From the NCBI GenBank assembly GCA_037074615.1, contig CM073551.1, positions 20,893,750 to 20,957,749 of the forward strand: DNA of 64,000 bases, written 5' to 3'. The translations under genes were made by a program, and so were the position numbers. This DNA is from Leucaena leucocephala. Taxonomy: Eukaryota; Streptophyta; Magnoliopsida; Fabales; Fabaceae. Of the stretch, positions 14,401-23,606 are shown one piece after another (the stretch's first letter is position 1; each line of letters starts with the position of its first letter). A model generated the notes under the pieces. The model saw nothing but the letters and a program-made list of their open reading frames with translations, was not told the DNA's origin and searched no databases.

Positions 14401-17400
14401 CAATTTGGTCCCTTCGGTTCAGAACTTGACAATGTTACCCTCTCATTTTCTATAAAGTTCCAATTAGACCCCTTGTTACTACTCCATCACCAAGTTAAAA
14501 GAAATTACTTAAGAAATGGGTGAATTCTCTCGCCTGCTTAGTTTTGACTTTAAACGGATTAAGACTAATTTACTTGGTTTTGAACTAGAGGGACCAAATT
14601 GTATTTGAAAATTTATAGTGAATCATCATATCATTACGATTAGATTCCTGATTATTATATATGATCAGATTCTTGAAGCATTGACAACACTGAAATGCTG
14701 TGAAAACTTCTCGATGGAACGTTTGGAATTGCTTGGGGATTCAGTTCTAAAGTATGCAGTGAGCTGCCACCTTTACCTTAGATATCCTGAGAAACATGAA
14801 GGACAGCTATCTGATTGGCGTTCGTCTCTTACTTCTAATTCAGCTTTGCATAAATTCGGAACCAACTGCAAATTGCAGGTACTTGATCTTAATGCACTCC
14901 CACTTTCTTAAGGGCATATTTTGAATATAGTTACCTTTTCATTGCCAATAATATAGCATGTCTATTCTTTAATAATCTGACTGATACTCGTATATGTTGC
15001 TTATATTCATTTTCTTCAAGTACTTCTTCAAGAAGTTGTTAGCATCGTTACTTTCTATTAAATATATTGATCCAACCATTGGTAAAGATTCACTTGCTTA
15101 AGCTTGAGTTGAAGTATTATACTTCCTTACTTTCAGAAAATGATATCGTTACGACTATCTAAATGTTCATTAATATGTGTTCGTGAACCTTGGAGTAATG
15201 GTAAGGTTATTGCCATGTGACTAGAGGGCATAGGTTCAAATCTTAGAAATTGCAAGCAAAGGTAAAATTGAATACATCTGTCTTACTCAAGACCCTACCT
15301 GATGGAAGCCTTGGGCACTGGGCCACCCTTTTTGTGTTTGAGTGGGGCATAGGTAACACATTCCAAGAGGTTGGGAAACTGAATTTCTTACATACCAAAA
15401 CCCATCTGAGTTCCAAGTTTTCTTGATTTGACAGGGATACATACGTGATAGTGCGTTTGAACCGCGTCGTTGGGCAGCTCCAGGGCAGCATTGTATACAT
15501 TCTGTTCCTTGTAAATGTGGCGTGGATACTTTAGAAGTGCCCTTGGATAAGAAATTCCAAACTAAGAATCCAACTTGTAAGGTTGGGAAGTTGTGTGACA
15601 GAGGACACAGGTGGATTTGTTCAAAGACTATATCTGATTGTGTTGAGGCCCTTATAGGAGCTTATTATGTGGGCCATGGCCTTGTTGCTGCACTTCATAT
15701 AATGAAGTGGTTTGGTATTGACCTTAAACTTGATCCTTCATTAGTAGTAGAAGCAATTATTAAGGCATCATTAAGGTCCTATGTCCCAAAAATTAATGAA
15801 ATCAAAGCCTTAGAATTAAAGCTTGGATATGAATTGTCTTGTAAGGGTCTCTTACAGGAGGCTATAACTCATGCATCTGAGCAAGAACTAGGGGTTGACT
15901 ATTGTTACCAGGTATATATTTTTTAAGTTATTTGCAAAGTCTTTTTTCAAAGTTAAAAGCTTGGTGATAGTTAATTAGGTATGTGTTATGAATTTCTTTA
16001 ATGAGACATAGCATGCTGACAATTTTTTTCTCACTCAGCAGCACGTTATTGAATTATTTAAAATTGACTTTTCATGTGTCATTACATAATTGAAGAATAT
16101 ATTAGACATTCTTTTTTTAAAAAAAAGGGAAAATTAATCTTGTTGTCCTTATAGTTTTGACTCGATTGTAATTTAATTTCTAAATTTTAACTCGGTACAA
16201 CTCAATCCTTATAGTTTTGACTCAATTGTAACTGAGTCCCTATAATTTAACCATTTAAAATATTAGTCCTTATTTTGTAGAAAATAAAATTATACTCTTC
16301 GGATTCTTAATATAGAACCTAATTAACTAATTTGATTAAATTAATGAAGTTAGTTAAGTTAGTTAATATGATATTTTTTTCTAAAACACCATAATCATCT
16401 TCCTTAACTTCCTACCTCCCTCTCTCACTTGGTTATTGTTAAGGGAGTATCAATAGGGATAATTTGAGAAAAAATTTATAAACATAGGAAATAGGTCTTA
16501 TATTTAGGACCAAAATCAACTCCTTAATTAGCTCATATATTAAGGATTGGAGGAATATAGGGACTAATGTTTTAAATGGTCAAAATTATAGGTACTAAGT
16601 TGTAGTCAGTTATAGTTAATAGACTAAATTTCAAATGAGTTAAAACTATAAAGATTGAGTTACACTGATTCAGAGTTTAAGAATTGACTTACAATAAATT
16701 CAAAACTATAGAAACTGAAAGATTAATATTCCAAAAAAGAAAACATCAACCTCTGTGCAGTTCCATTCCCATTACCTTTTCAATAGCCAAACTAGAACAA
16801 CCTAAGTTGAGTAATTCATATTTCCAACAAGATCTTTAAGATTTCAGCTAAGGCTTTTTCCTGTACTTATTCACCTTTTCTCCACAGAGGCTTGAATTTC
16901 TGGGCGATTCAGTTTTGGGTCTTCTCATTACATGGCATCTCTACAAGAACTACCAAGATATTGATCCAGGAAGATTGACTGATTTGCGTTCAAATGCCGT
17001 TAGCAATGAAATCTTTGCTCAAGTATGCATAAGAAGGAACCTTCAACCTCACCTTCTGCACTGCTCAGGATTTCTTCAAAGCCAAGTAACCGAGTTCGTG
17101 AGGTCATTGACTCTGACTGTGCCTCTCAACAAGTTTAAAACACCAAAAGTAAGTTCTCATGATGATTACTGCTCATATTTACTTGTTCACATCCAACACC
17201 CAGAAAAAAAAAACTACAATTGGTTTAGTGAGCCATTCATAGTTTCACAATCTGAATTAGTCATCCAACAATGTTTTATTTGGCATATACTATTTCATGC
17301 TAGGTTTCATATTTTATGAAGATTGTCGTGTCAAATATTTGTTCCTCATAGTTTACTTGTCAATTTGTTATTGTTTTGCCAGACATATCTTTTATTAACT

Positions 17401-19198
17401 AAACAACATCAGTTTTTGCTGTGTTATTTTTATCAGATCATATTATTCAAACTGAATATGTTTTTCTTTCCGTATATAGGCTCTTGGAGACATGGTGGAA
17501 AGCATTGCTGGTGCAATACTCATTGATACCAATCTTGATTTGGACAAAGTATGGAGAATCTTCGAACCACTATTGTCTCCAATAGTGACTCCTGATAGCC
17601 TAAAACTACCTTCACTACGTAGACTAAATGAAATGTGTGATTCTCTTGGGTACTTCATAAAAGAAAGATGCATACAAGTGGGAGATATGGTTCATTCTGA
17701 ACTTAGATTGCAAATGGAAGATGTCTTATTAATTGGAAGAGGCTGTGAACGTAATAAAAAGGCTGCCAAAGCAGCAGCAGCAAGTTGTTTGATAGACAAA
17801 CTTGAGGTTTGTTAGTTTTCTTGAGAATAAGGGGAAATTATTGTAAGGTCTTAAGAAAAAAATATAATTATTAAAAAGTCTCACAACAAATGAGCAATAT
17901 GCAATAACAAGTTCTGGTAAGTTCTAGTGTAGAAAATAATAGGTCTACGGTTACTCGTTTTAGAATTTTTTGATAATAATATTTGTTCCTTGAGACTTTA
18001 TGGTGATTCTCCTTAAGAATACACTAGTTTTGTTTTTACTACCTTTCATAATATACTAATGATGTAATATACTTGCAATGAAACAGAAGGAGGATATTTC
18101 AAACCCCAATGGCATTTCCAAGTGGAGAAAAAGAGATTCTAATGAAGATGAAGATTGCATTACTTCTTCATTGGATATGAAAATATGTAGCCAAGTAACT
18201 GCTGAGGAATCTTGCAGGAAAGGAAAGCAAAAGATAATTGAAAGTAAGTGTCCACAGGTATCAGCTAAAGCTTCTTTCTCAATCAATGATTTTTCTGAGA
18301 AAACCAGCAGCATCTTCCTGCCCCCCCAGGTTTGTTTAATCCCCTTCCACAGATTAATTTTATACGTGACTGTGACTGGGAGATGAAGCGAAGTTATGAA
18401 TGTTACATTGAGAAATACTGTTGTAACTGCAATTTTTGCTGTGATTTGGAACATTTGATTGGAATGAAATGCTTGTTTCTTCAAGGGCGTCCATTTTTTT
18501 AGCCTGCTAAAGTTTTGTATTCGTTTCAATCCCCCCTTCTTGTTTTCACGTTATTACTTCATGTTCAAAAGATTTTTTATCCTTCTCCCTTGTAGTTTAA
18601 TCTTTTTGTCTCTGTTTCTTTTTTTATAAATATTTTTTTATCGTTTACCTTTTGCAGTTATTGGACCAATAAACATGAGCAAAGGTGGACCCCGGACCTC
18701 AGTATTTGGAATATGCAAGATGTTACAGTGGCCAATGCCAACATTCAGAACCAAAGAAACTAAATCCAGGTCATTTCAATCAACCCAGTTTTACATAATA
18801 ATATTGATAAATGTCATAAATGCTTAGCAAACTTTTGCATGAAGCCTTATATTAGCCACAACATTCTTATAAAAGGGGTGTTATACTATAGTGCAGAGGG
18901 TTTTGGTCAAACGCTGTTATCATTTTAAACACGTCACTCTTTGGAAGCATTGTTTTTCAGTTGGTCTAATTTATTTTTGTGCATAAACAGAACTCCGGTT
19001 GAATTTGCAGAAGGGTCTGAGAAAAGATATGGTTTCAACAGCTTTGTGTCTAAAATCACGTTACAAATCCCAAACTGTGGCATAATGGAGTGTACAGGAG
19101 ATCCTAAGGCTGACAAGAAAACTTCATTTGACTCTGCGTCCCTCGCTATGCTTTATGAACTTGAACAACACGGCAGGATTTCTATTCTTAGGTCCTAA
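5461..19198 (+). CDS. DCL3: Dicer-like 3 (DCL3) endoribonuclease, complete multi-exon gene
   Basis: Nuclear Dicer that cuts RDR2-made dsRNA into 24-nt siRNAs for RNA-directed DNA methylation. Exons: 5461-5558, 5819-5999, 6223-6336, 6687-6821, 7108-7177, 7644-7708, 7812-7943, 8202-8354, 8716-8845, 8941-9046, 9173-9365, 10134-10294, 11093-11311, 11577-11842, 12019-12290, 12724-13268, 13386-13480, 14148-14356, 14669-14878, 15435-15911, 16888-17148, 17480-17806, 18087-18243, 18658-18769, 18991-19198. Phases close throughout, giving about 1631 aa. Domains: Walker A DTGAGKT (about 52-58), DECH (160-163), TAS (192-194), helicase-C SRGRARQ (496-502), Dicer dimerisation domain (about 587-674), PAZ (about 680-975), RNase IIIa ERLELLGDS (1065-1073) with D1186/E1189, RNase IIIb RLEFLGDS (1278-1285) with D1368/E1371, and two dsRBDs. 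KELHGTACVHALSGTW, LLSPIVTP and IGPINMSKGGPR identify DCL3 rather than DCL1, 2 or 4. The start is the first in-frame ATG; ATG 5479 is an alternative. The donor at 5999 is GC. Use of the 18243 donor is inferred. Confidence 0.9.
9074..9127. repeat. (TTAATAA)n microsatellite in a DCL3 intron
   Basis: About seven tandem copies of a 7-base unit TTAATAA lie in the intron between exons 10 and 11 of DCL3 (intron 9047-9172). It is a simple AT-rich repeat that probably varies in copy number. Confidence 0.85.
10424..10585. mobile_element. Stowaway-like MITE in a DCL3 intron
   Basis: The ends form terminal inverted repeats: TACTCCCTCAATAAT at the left and ATTGGAGGAGTATTA at the right (reverse complement TAATACTCCTCCAAT). 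The CTCC core and terminal TA fit Stowaway/Mariner MITEs. The interior is AT-rich, about 160 bases in total, with no coding capacity. It lies in the intron between DCL3 exons 12 and 13. Related sequence is nested in a later DCL3 intron (16291-16559), and a degenerate copy lies near 48150-48390. Confidence 0.65.
11375..11490 (+). repeat. Dispersed repeat, copy 1 of 3 (AAATGAGCAGCATG family)
   Basis: The segment contains AAGTCCCACAAACAAATGAGC, then a block resembling CATTGCATGTTGCTCACTTATTTTGTGAC. The same blocks recur at 17845-17990 in another DCL3 intron and, inverted, at about 29690-29850 in an intron of the pectin acetylesterase. The opposed blocks (AAATGAGCA and TGCTCACTT) suggest a small foldback MITE. 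The ends are not sharp. Confidence 0.45.
13667..13950. mobile_element. Foldback MITE ('ATAGGGACC' family) in a DCL3 intron
   Basis: The left end reads TTAATCTTTTGATCC and the right end reads GGGACCAAAAGATTAAT, so the termini are inverted repeats. Inside, blocks such as AGTTTTGACT and CTCAGTT at the left reappear as reverse complements at the right (AACTGAGTCA, AGTTAAAACTATAGGGA). The element is about 284 bases, non-coding, and lies between DCL3 exons 17 and 18. A second copy is at 16133-16729, interrupted by another MITE. Confidence 0.65.
14401..14601. mobile_element. Short foldback MITE in a DCL3 intron
   Basis: The left end CAATTTGGTCCCTTC matches the reverse complement of the right end GAGGGACCAAATTG. 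The element is about 200 bases, has no coding frame, and lies between DCL3 exons 18 and 19. It may be a relative of the 'gggacc' family at 13667 and 16133. Confidence 0.55.
15180..15333 (+). mobile_element. Au-type SINE in a DCL3 intron
   Basis: The sequence shows a Pol III-type A box (TGGAGTAATGG), the string TTGCCATGTGACTAGAGG, a B box (AGGTTCAAATC), and a 3' part ending CCTTGGGCACTGGGCCACCC with a short T run. This order matches what I recall of the widespread plant Au SINE family. It is sense to DCL3, between exons 19 and 20. It is non-autonomous and somewhat diverged, and no clean target-site duplication was found. Confidence 0.7.
16133..16729. mobile_element. Foldback MITE interrupted by a nested MITE (DCL3 intron)
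   Basis: This is a second copy of the family at 13667-13950. The left part begins TTAATCTTGTTGTCC and continues with AGTTTTGACT blocks to about 16290. The right part resumes near 16560 with AGGGACTAATGTTTTAAATGG and ends GAAAGATTAAT. The two halves are inverted copies of each other, and a different element (16291-16559) splits them. Confidence 0.65.
16291..16559. mobile_element. Stowaway-like MITE nested in another MITE
   Basis: The left terminus TATACTCTTCGGATTCTTAA and right terminus TTAAGGATTGGAGGAATATA are imperfect inverted repeats, with TA at both outer edges, as expected for a Stowaway/Mariner-type insertion. It contains an internal segment ending AAGGGAGTATCA that is related in reverse to the element at 10424-10585. 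It sits inside the foldback MITE 16133-16729, so it is the younger insertion. Confidence 0.6.
17845..17990 (+). repeat. Dispersed repeat, copy 2 of 3
   Basis: The segment contains AAAGTCTCACAACAAATGAGC followed by ATATGCAATAACAAG and CTAGTGTAGAAAATAA. It matches the copies at 11375-11490 and, inverted, at 29690-29850. It lies in the intron between DCL3 exons 22 and 23. Confidence 0.45.
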
Positions 19199-20512
19199 CT
19201 TCTAGACTGTAAGCCCCCTATTCTAAGAACCACCTATACTATTGATACGAATTTTAAGACAAAAAAAAAATTGATATTTATCTTGATCTGTTTTTTTTTT
19301 TTTTTTTTTGCCAAGACATTTAGCTTGAATTGAAAACTGTAGTTTTAATTTCTTGATAACTTATTACTCCCTCCGATAAACATATGACCTAAGAAGTATA
19401 TAATAATCTATTTTTTCTTGCATATTAAATACATGTTTTTTTCTCACTCCTTTGTTTTATATCATTTAATGATCTCTTTTCATGTGAGAAACTTCACCCT
19501 CAAATTTAAATGATTAGACCAAAAGGTATTTTAGGTAAAATCAGACATTTTTTTACATAATAATTATATTAATTAACTTAACTAATTTTTTTAACATCCA
19601 TAAATTAAATAAATAAATTTTATATTTAAAATTATATCGAATATAAACATCTTAACTTATATTTAAAATGCTTATATGAAACTAAATTTTCTTTTATATT
19701 ATGTATGTACCCACAAAGCTGGCCAAGGAAAAACAAAAATGCGCGCACACAAAAACTACTGATTCATATGTTTTAAACATTTACCACCTGGCATATCCCT
19801 TTCAATACACATCCATATGCATGCTTCTTAATAACGAATGATCTTTGACCTAAGCGAAGAGAATGGATATGTCCTTTTACAATGAACAATTACAGAACGG
19901 CACAACAAACTGAAGCATTGCCTTACAACAATCTCCTTCCTGTTGATAAGGCAAACAACTTTATCAATCCACAATATGACCAGTCATCTAAGCATGCCAA
20001 GTGATCCAATGTCAGAGCTAAGTAGTATCAGACTGGAAATTTGTTCAAGAGATATGGTCTACAGAACTTCAAGTGCTGGGCTGTTTTGGCATCTGCCACC
20101 CTTCTTTACATTATATGCCAAAGCTTGGGTAAACCTAATCGTGTTATGATTAAAATAACACAAGCAATCATAACACGATTAACAGATCAGGAAAAAAGCC
20201 ATATTACTATATGATCAAAATGATTGAAGTCAATTGAAAAACATCAATCAGGGATCCTCCACTAACACAAGCAATTTCTACTACAAATAATCAGAAGAGC
20301 TGTTAACATTTGTGAGGCAGAATATAGGCAATAGTAAGATTACCAGGACTCTAGGATAGTTATGACTAAATTCAATACAAAGTGATAAGTCTACTAAAAG
20401 CAGATTACGTCCCCATAGCTTCACTGGCAAGCTGCTCAACCATCCAAAAAACTCCTCATCACCCACAACGTCAGTGCTCCTTTTGTAACTGCCTATTCGA
20501 ACAACTAAGTTT
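19199..20512. other. DCL3 / RH21 convergent 3' intergenic region
   Basis: No gene is supported. DCL3 and RH21 converge here, so both 3' UTRs should lie in it. T-rich tracts run at 19290-19311. A Stowaway-like terminus CTCCCTCCGATAAA is at 19369-19382 without a clear partner. The stretch 19830-20510, next to the RH21 stop, is less AT-rich and is probably the RH21 3' UTR. Confidence 0.5.
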
Positions 20513-22696
20513 TCAGTGTGTAAATACAGTGTCATTTCGTCTAGGTGGTCTATCAGGAACGGTTCCTGGCTTGAATTTTGAAGCCTCATGTCTGGCCAAT
20601 TCAGGAGGGACAGGACTATTACTCTGTATAAGCATTTGTTTGAGGTCATAAAAGACATCAGAGTCCTGAAGAGTCAGGAACGTTGTAGCAACACCGGTCT
20701 TCCCAGCACGACCAGTACGTCCAATACGATGCGTGTACATCTCAATATTCCCAGGCATGTCATAGTTTATGACATGAGCCACATCAGGTATGTCAATCCC
20801 ACGCCCTGCAACATCAGTAGCAACCAAGACATTATATCTCTTGGTCCTAAATCCTTCAAGACTTATCTCTCTCTGCTCCTGTGACTTGCCACCATGCAAA
20901 GTGGTTACACGGTAGCCTTCCTTGTCCAAATTCTTTGCAACCATATCAGCATTTTTCTTAGTGTTAACAAATACAATTGCTGTCTTGTCATTAAGTTCAT
21001 CAAGCAACCGTTTCAGTTTGAAAAACTTTTCAGATTCCTTCGTCATAATCACATGCTGGCTGATCAAATCAGTAGCCTTTCCTGCAGTGCCTATGGTTAC
21101 CACAACAGGGTTCCTCAAGTATTTCCTAGCAAGCCGCTCAACAGCAGGAGGCATGGTGGCACTGAACATATAAGTGGTTCTGTAAATCCTCTTCTCATCA
21201 AGCTCTTCATCTTCATTTTCTGGCTTCATATTGCTGGAAGGCATTGCATCCAGGACACCCATAACTTGAGGCTCAAATCCCATATCAATCATGCGGTCAG
21301 CCTCATCAAGAACAACATAATTGCACTGATTTAGGACAGCATAACGCCTCTCCAAGCAATCAATCAATCGACCAGGAGTGGCAATTACAATTTCACAACC
21401 TTGCCTTATCTTAAAACCTTGCTCTTCAATTGACTGTCCACCAACAATGGAAACCACTTTGATCCCAAGATACTGGGCAAACTTCACGGTCTCATCCTCA
21501 ATCTGCTGAGCAAGTTCACGCGTAGGTGCCATGACGACAGCATAGGGACCCTCAGCTTCATTCTCTTCACTTATGGGAGGAAGCCTTGTGATGTAACTCA
21601 GCATGGGAAGCACAAAAGCAGCAGTCTTACCTGAACCTGTCTCGGCAATGCCAATGACATCACGCTGTTGAAGGCCAAGAGGAATGGAAGCCATCTGAAT
21701 GGGAGAAGGGGTCTTGTACCCAGCCTTCTCAACCGCCTTCAATAGCTCAGGACTCAACTTACTCTCAACCCAGCTACGCATTGGACGAGGAATTTTAGAA
21801 CCCTTGTAGGAAATGTTGAAATCCTCCCTAAATATACGCCAATCCCTCTCAGTCATCTCATCAAGCTTCTTCTCGCTCCAGTGGCGGTCAACTCTCATGT
21901 CAAAGGTGTCATAGAGGTCAGCAGCAGCCTCCTTCCGCCGTTGTGCAACGGCCTCTTCGGGCTTCTCCTCCACGCCCTCCTTCTTCCGGATCTGTTCGCG
22001 CATCTCCTTCTCATTCTTAGCGGCAAGCTTCTTCTGCTCACGCCGGTCCATGCCAGCACGAAAGCCACGACCGAAGAGAAGCTGCGCTTCGTGAGGGTTC
22101 TGGTAAAGAATGTTCATGTCACGAGAAGTATCCTCCGTGTTCTCCCAATCGAAGGAAAAACGAAACTTCTCACTGGGTTTAATAACCCGCTTCTTAGGCT
22201 TCTTCGAACCAAGATACTGCTCCTTGATCGCTTCCAGCTCTTTCTCACGCTCACGCTCTTGCAATTTATCATTCCGAGCACGCTCACGAGCCTTAGCCTC
22301 CTCTTCACGTTCCCTCTCGCGGTTCCTGCGTTCTGTTTCACGGTCCCGATCGCGAGCCCTATCTCGCTCTCGCTCACGGTCCCTCTCTCGCTCCCGCTCT
22401 CTATCCCGGCCCCGGTCGCGGTCGCGGTCGCGGTCGCGGTCCCGGTCCCGGTCCCGGTCCCGGTCCCGCTCACGGTCACGTCGGTCGGAATCGGAGTTTG
22501 GGTCGGATGGGCGGTTCCGAGAAAGCAGCTGTTCCTGATGGCGTCTTTGTTCGGCAATTTCTTCTTGGCGCCGCTTAAGAGCCAATTCTTCACGCTGAGC
22601 TTTCGTTAAGAACACCGGCTTCTGAGGTGCAGCGGCAGCGGAGGAAGAAGCCGACGAAGCCAAGGGCACAACGATGTCATCGATCGGGCGTTTCAT
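20513..22696 (-). CDS. RH21: DEAD-box ATP-dependent RNA helicase 21 (Prp28 / U5-100K homolog)
   Basis: Spliceosomal RNA helicase that helps exchange U1 for U6 at the 5' splice site before the first catalytic step. It is a single exon of 727 aa, close to the length I recall for Arabidopsis RH21. The start chosen is the ATG at 22694-22696 (MKRPIDDIVV); the open frame extends nine codons upstream, but family members begin at MKRP. The N-terminal third is a charged Arg/Asp/Glu domain with a long DRDRDR tract (about residues 80-130). The helicase core shows the Q motif (GYKTPSPIQ), AETGSGKT, PTRELAQQ, TPGRL, DEAD, SAT, VATDVAGRGID and HRIGRTGRAGKTG. The end is PGTVPDRPPRRNDTVFTH. It lies tail-to-tail with DCL3, and its promoter region has TGGGCC/T site II motifs. 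Confidence 0.95.
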   Translation of the reverse strand: MKRPIDDIVVPLASSASSSAAAAPQKPVFLTKAQREELALKRRQEEIAEQRRHQEQLLSRNRPSDPNSDSDRRDRERDRDRDRDRDRDRDRDRDRGRDRERERERDRERERDRARDRDRETERRNREREREEEAKARERARNDKLQEREREKELEAIKEQYLGSKKPKKRVIKPSEKFRFSFDWENTEDTSRDMNILYQNPHEAQLLFGRGFRAGMDRREQKKLAAKNEKEMREQIRKKEGVEEKPEEAVAQRRKEAAADLYDTFDMRVDRHWSEKKLDEMTERDWRIFREDFNISYKGSKIPRPMRSWVESKLSPELLKAVEKAGYKTPSPIQMASIPLGLQQRDVIGIAETGSGKTAAFVLPMLSYITRLPPISEENEAEGPYAVVMAPTRELAQQIEDETVKFAQYLGIKVVSIVGGQSIEEQGFKIRQGCEIVIATPGRLIDCLERRYAVLNQCNYVVLDEADRMIDMGFEPQVMGVLDAMPSSNMKPENEDEELDEKRIYRTTYMFSATMPPAVERLARKYLRNPVVVTIGTAGKATDLISQHVIMTKESEKFFKLKRLLDELNDKTAIVFVNTKKNADMVAKNLDKEGYRVTTLHGGKSQEQREISLEGFRTKRYNVLVATDVAGRGIDIPDVAHVINYDMPGNIEMYTHRIGRTGRAGKTGVATTFLTLQDSDVFYDLKQMLIQSNSPVPPELARHEASKFKPGTVPDRPPRRNDTVFTH

Positions 22697-22835
22697 GCTT
22701 CCTGTATTGACGAAGGTCACCACAAAACAGAGAAATCAGGAAAGGGATCGCTTGGTTAAACGCAGGAGGGGACAACGTGTGGATGCTCTACTCAATCGTA
22801 GCATGATCTATAAGTTTTAACGAATTCGTTTTCTT

Positions 22836-22899
22836 AGGCCCACTTCTTTGGTTTTTGCTGGAAACAACCAATTTTAATGGGCTTATCACCGTAGGCCCA
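22836..22899 (-). promoter_or_regulatory. Site II (TGGGCC/T) motif cluster upstream of RH21
   Basis: AGGCCCA at 22836-22842, ATGGGCTT at 22877-22884 and TAGGCCCA at 22892-22899 lie 140-205 bases upstream of the RH21 ATG. TGGGCC/T site II elements bind TCP factors and are common in promoters of plant housekeeping genes. The role here is inferred from motif and position. Confidence 0.5.
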
Positions 22900-22982
22900 A
22901 ATTCATCATATCAAGTTGGGCTGAAATTATACCTTTTTCTACAAGGACCATTAATCTTAGTTCTTCAATCAAGGTATGAAAC

Positions 22983-23176
22983 ACCAACGGGGGTTGGTCC
23001 GAGTAGTAAGCGGCTCGGTATCGTTTAAGCGAGATCTTGAGTTCGAGCCTTGACGTACTAAGAAAATTCCCGTTAGGAGACTCACCCACCATAGCCAGGT
23101 GAGCGACGCGGATCGGATCCGGATGTAGTCGGAGCAAAACTCTGGTGAACCGAGTGGGCAACCCAAAAAAAAAAAG
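22983..23176 (+). mobile_element. tRNA-derived SINE, copy 1
   Basis: The element has an A-box-like TGGTCCGAGTAGTAAGCGG, a B-box-like GAGTTCGAGCC, a body containing GGAGACTCACCCACCATAGC, and an A-rich tail. Perfect 12-base target-site duplications AAGGTATGAAAC flank it at 22971-22982 and 23177-23188. That makes it an intact SINE-like insertion of about 194 bases. Confidence 0.8.
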
Positions 23177-23214
23177 AAGGTATGAAACCTGCCAAATCAA
23201 AATCTACCTAAATT

Positions 23215-23403
23215 ACCAACGGGGATTGGTCCGAGTGGTAAGCGGCTCGGTATCGCTTAAGTGAGGTATTGAGTTTGAGCCTTGGCGAATGCAGAAAATC
23301 CCCGTTGGGAGACTCACCCACCATAGCCAGGTGCGTGACGCGGGTAGGATTCGGATGTAGTCGGGGCAAAGCTCTGGTGAACCGGGTGGGCAACCAAAAA
23401 AAA
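23215..23403 (+). mobile_element. tRNA-derived SINE, copy 2
   Basis: Same family and orientation as copy 1: TGGTCCGAGTGGTAAGCGG, then GAGTTTGAGCC, then the conserved ACTCACCCACCATAGCCAGG body and an A tail. Perfect 14-base duplications AATCTACCTAAATT flank it at 23201-23214 and 23404-23417. The right-hand duplication is also the left flank of copy 3. Confidence 0.8.
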
Positions 23404-23417
23404 AATCTACCTAAATT

Positions 23418-23606
23418 ACCAACCGGAGTTAGTCCAAGTGGTAAGCAATTTGTTATCGCTTAAACAAGGTCTCGAGTTCGAGCTTTGACGAATGCAGAAA
23501 ATTCTCATTGGGAAACTCACCCACCATAGCCAGGTGAGCGACGCGGGTTGAATCCAGATATAATCGGGGTAAAGCTCCGGTAAAATAAGTGGACAACCAA
23601 AAAAAA
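23418..23606 (+). mobile_element. tRNA-derived SINE, copy 3 (most diverged)
   Basis: Same family, with more changes in the A-box region (AGTCCAAGTGGTAAGCAAT) and the 3' part. The flanks are AATCTACCTAAATT at 23404-23417 and AATATACCTAAACT at 23607-23620 (12 of 14 identical). The decayed duplication and higher divergence suggest it is older than copy 2. Confidence 0.75.

Noticed and set aside
22110..22609. Long plus-strand frames across the RH21 N-terminus, one reading as an Arg/Ser-rich protein
   Set aside because: They are antisense to the Arg/Asp hexamer repeat of RH21. The RS pattern follows from the repeat, and the minus-strand frame is a complete conserved helicase.
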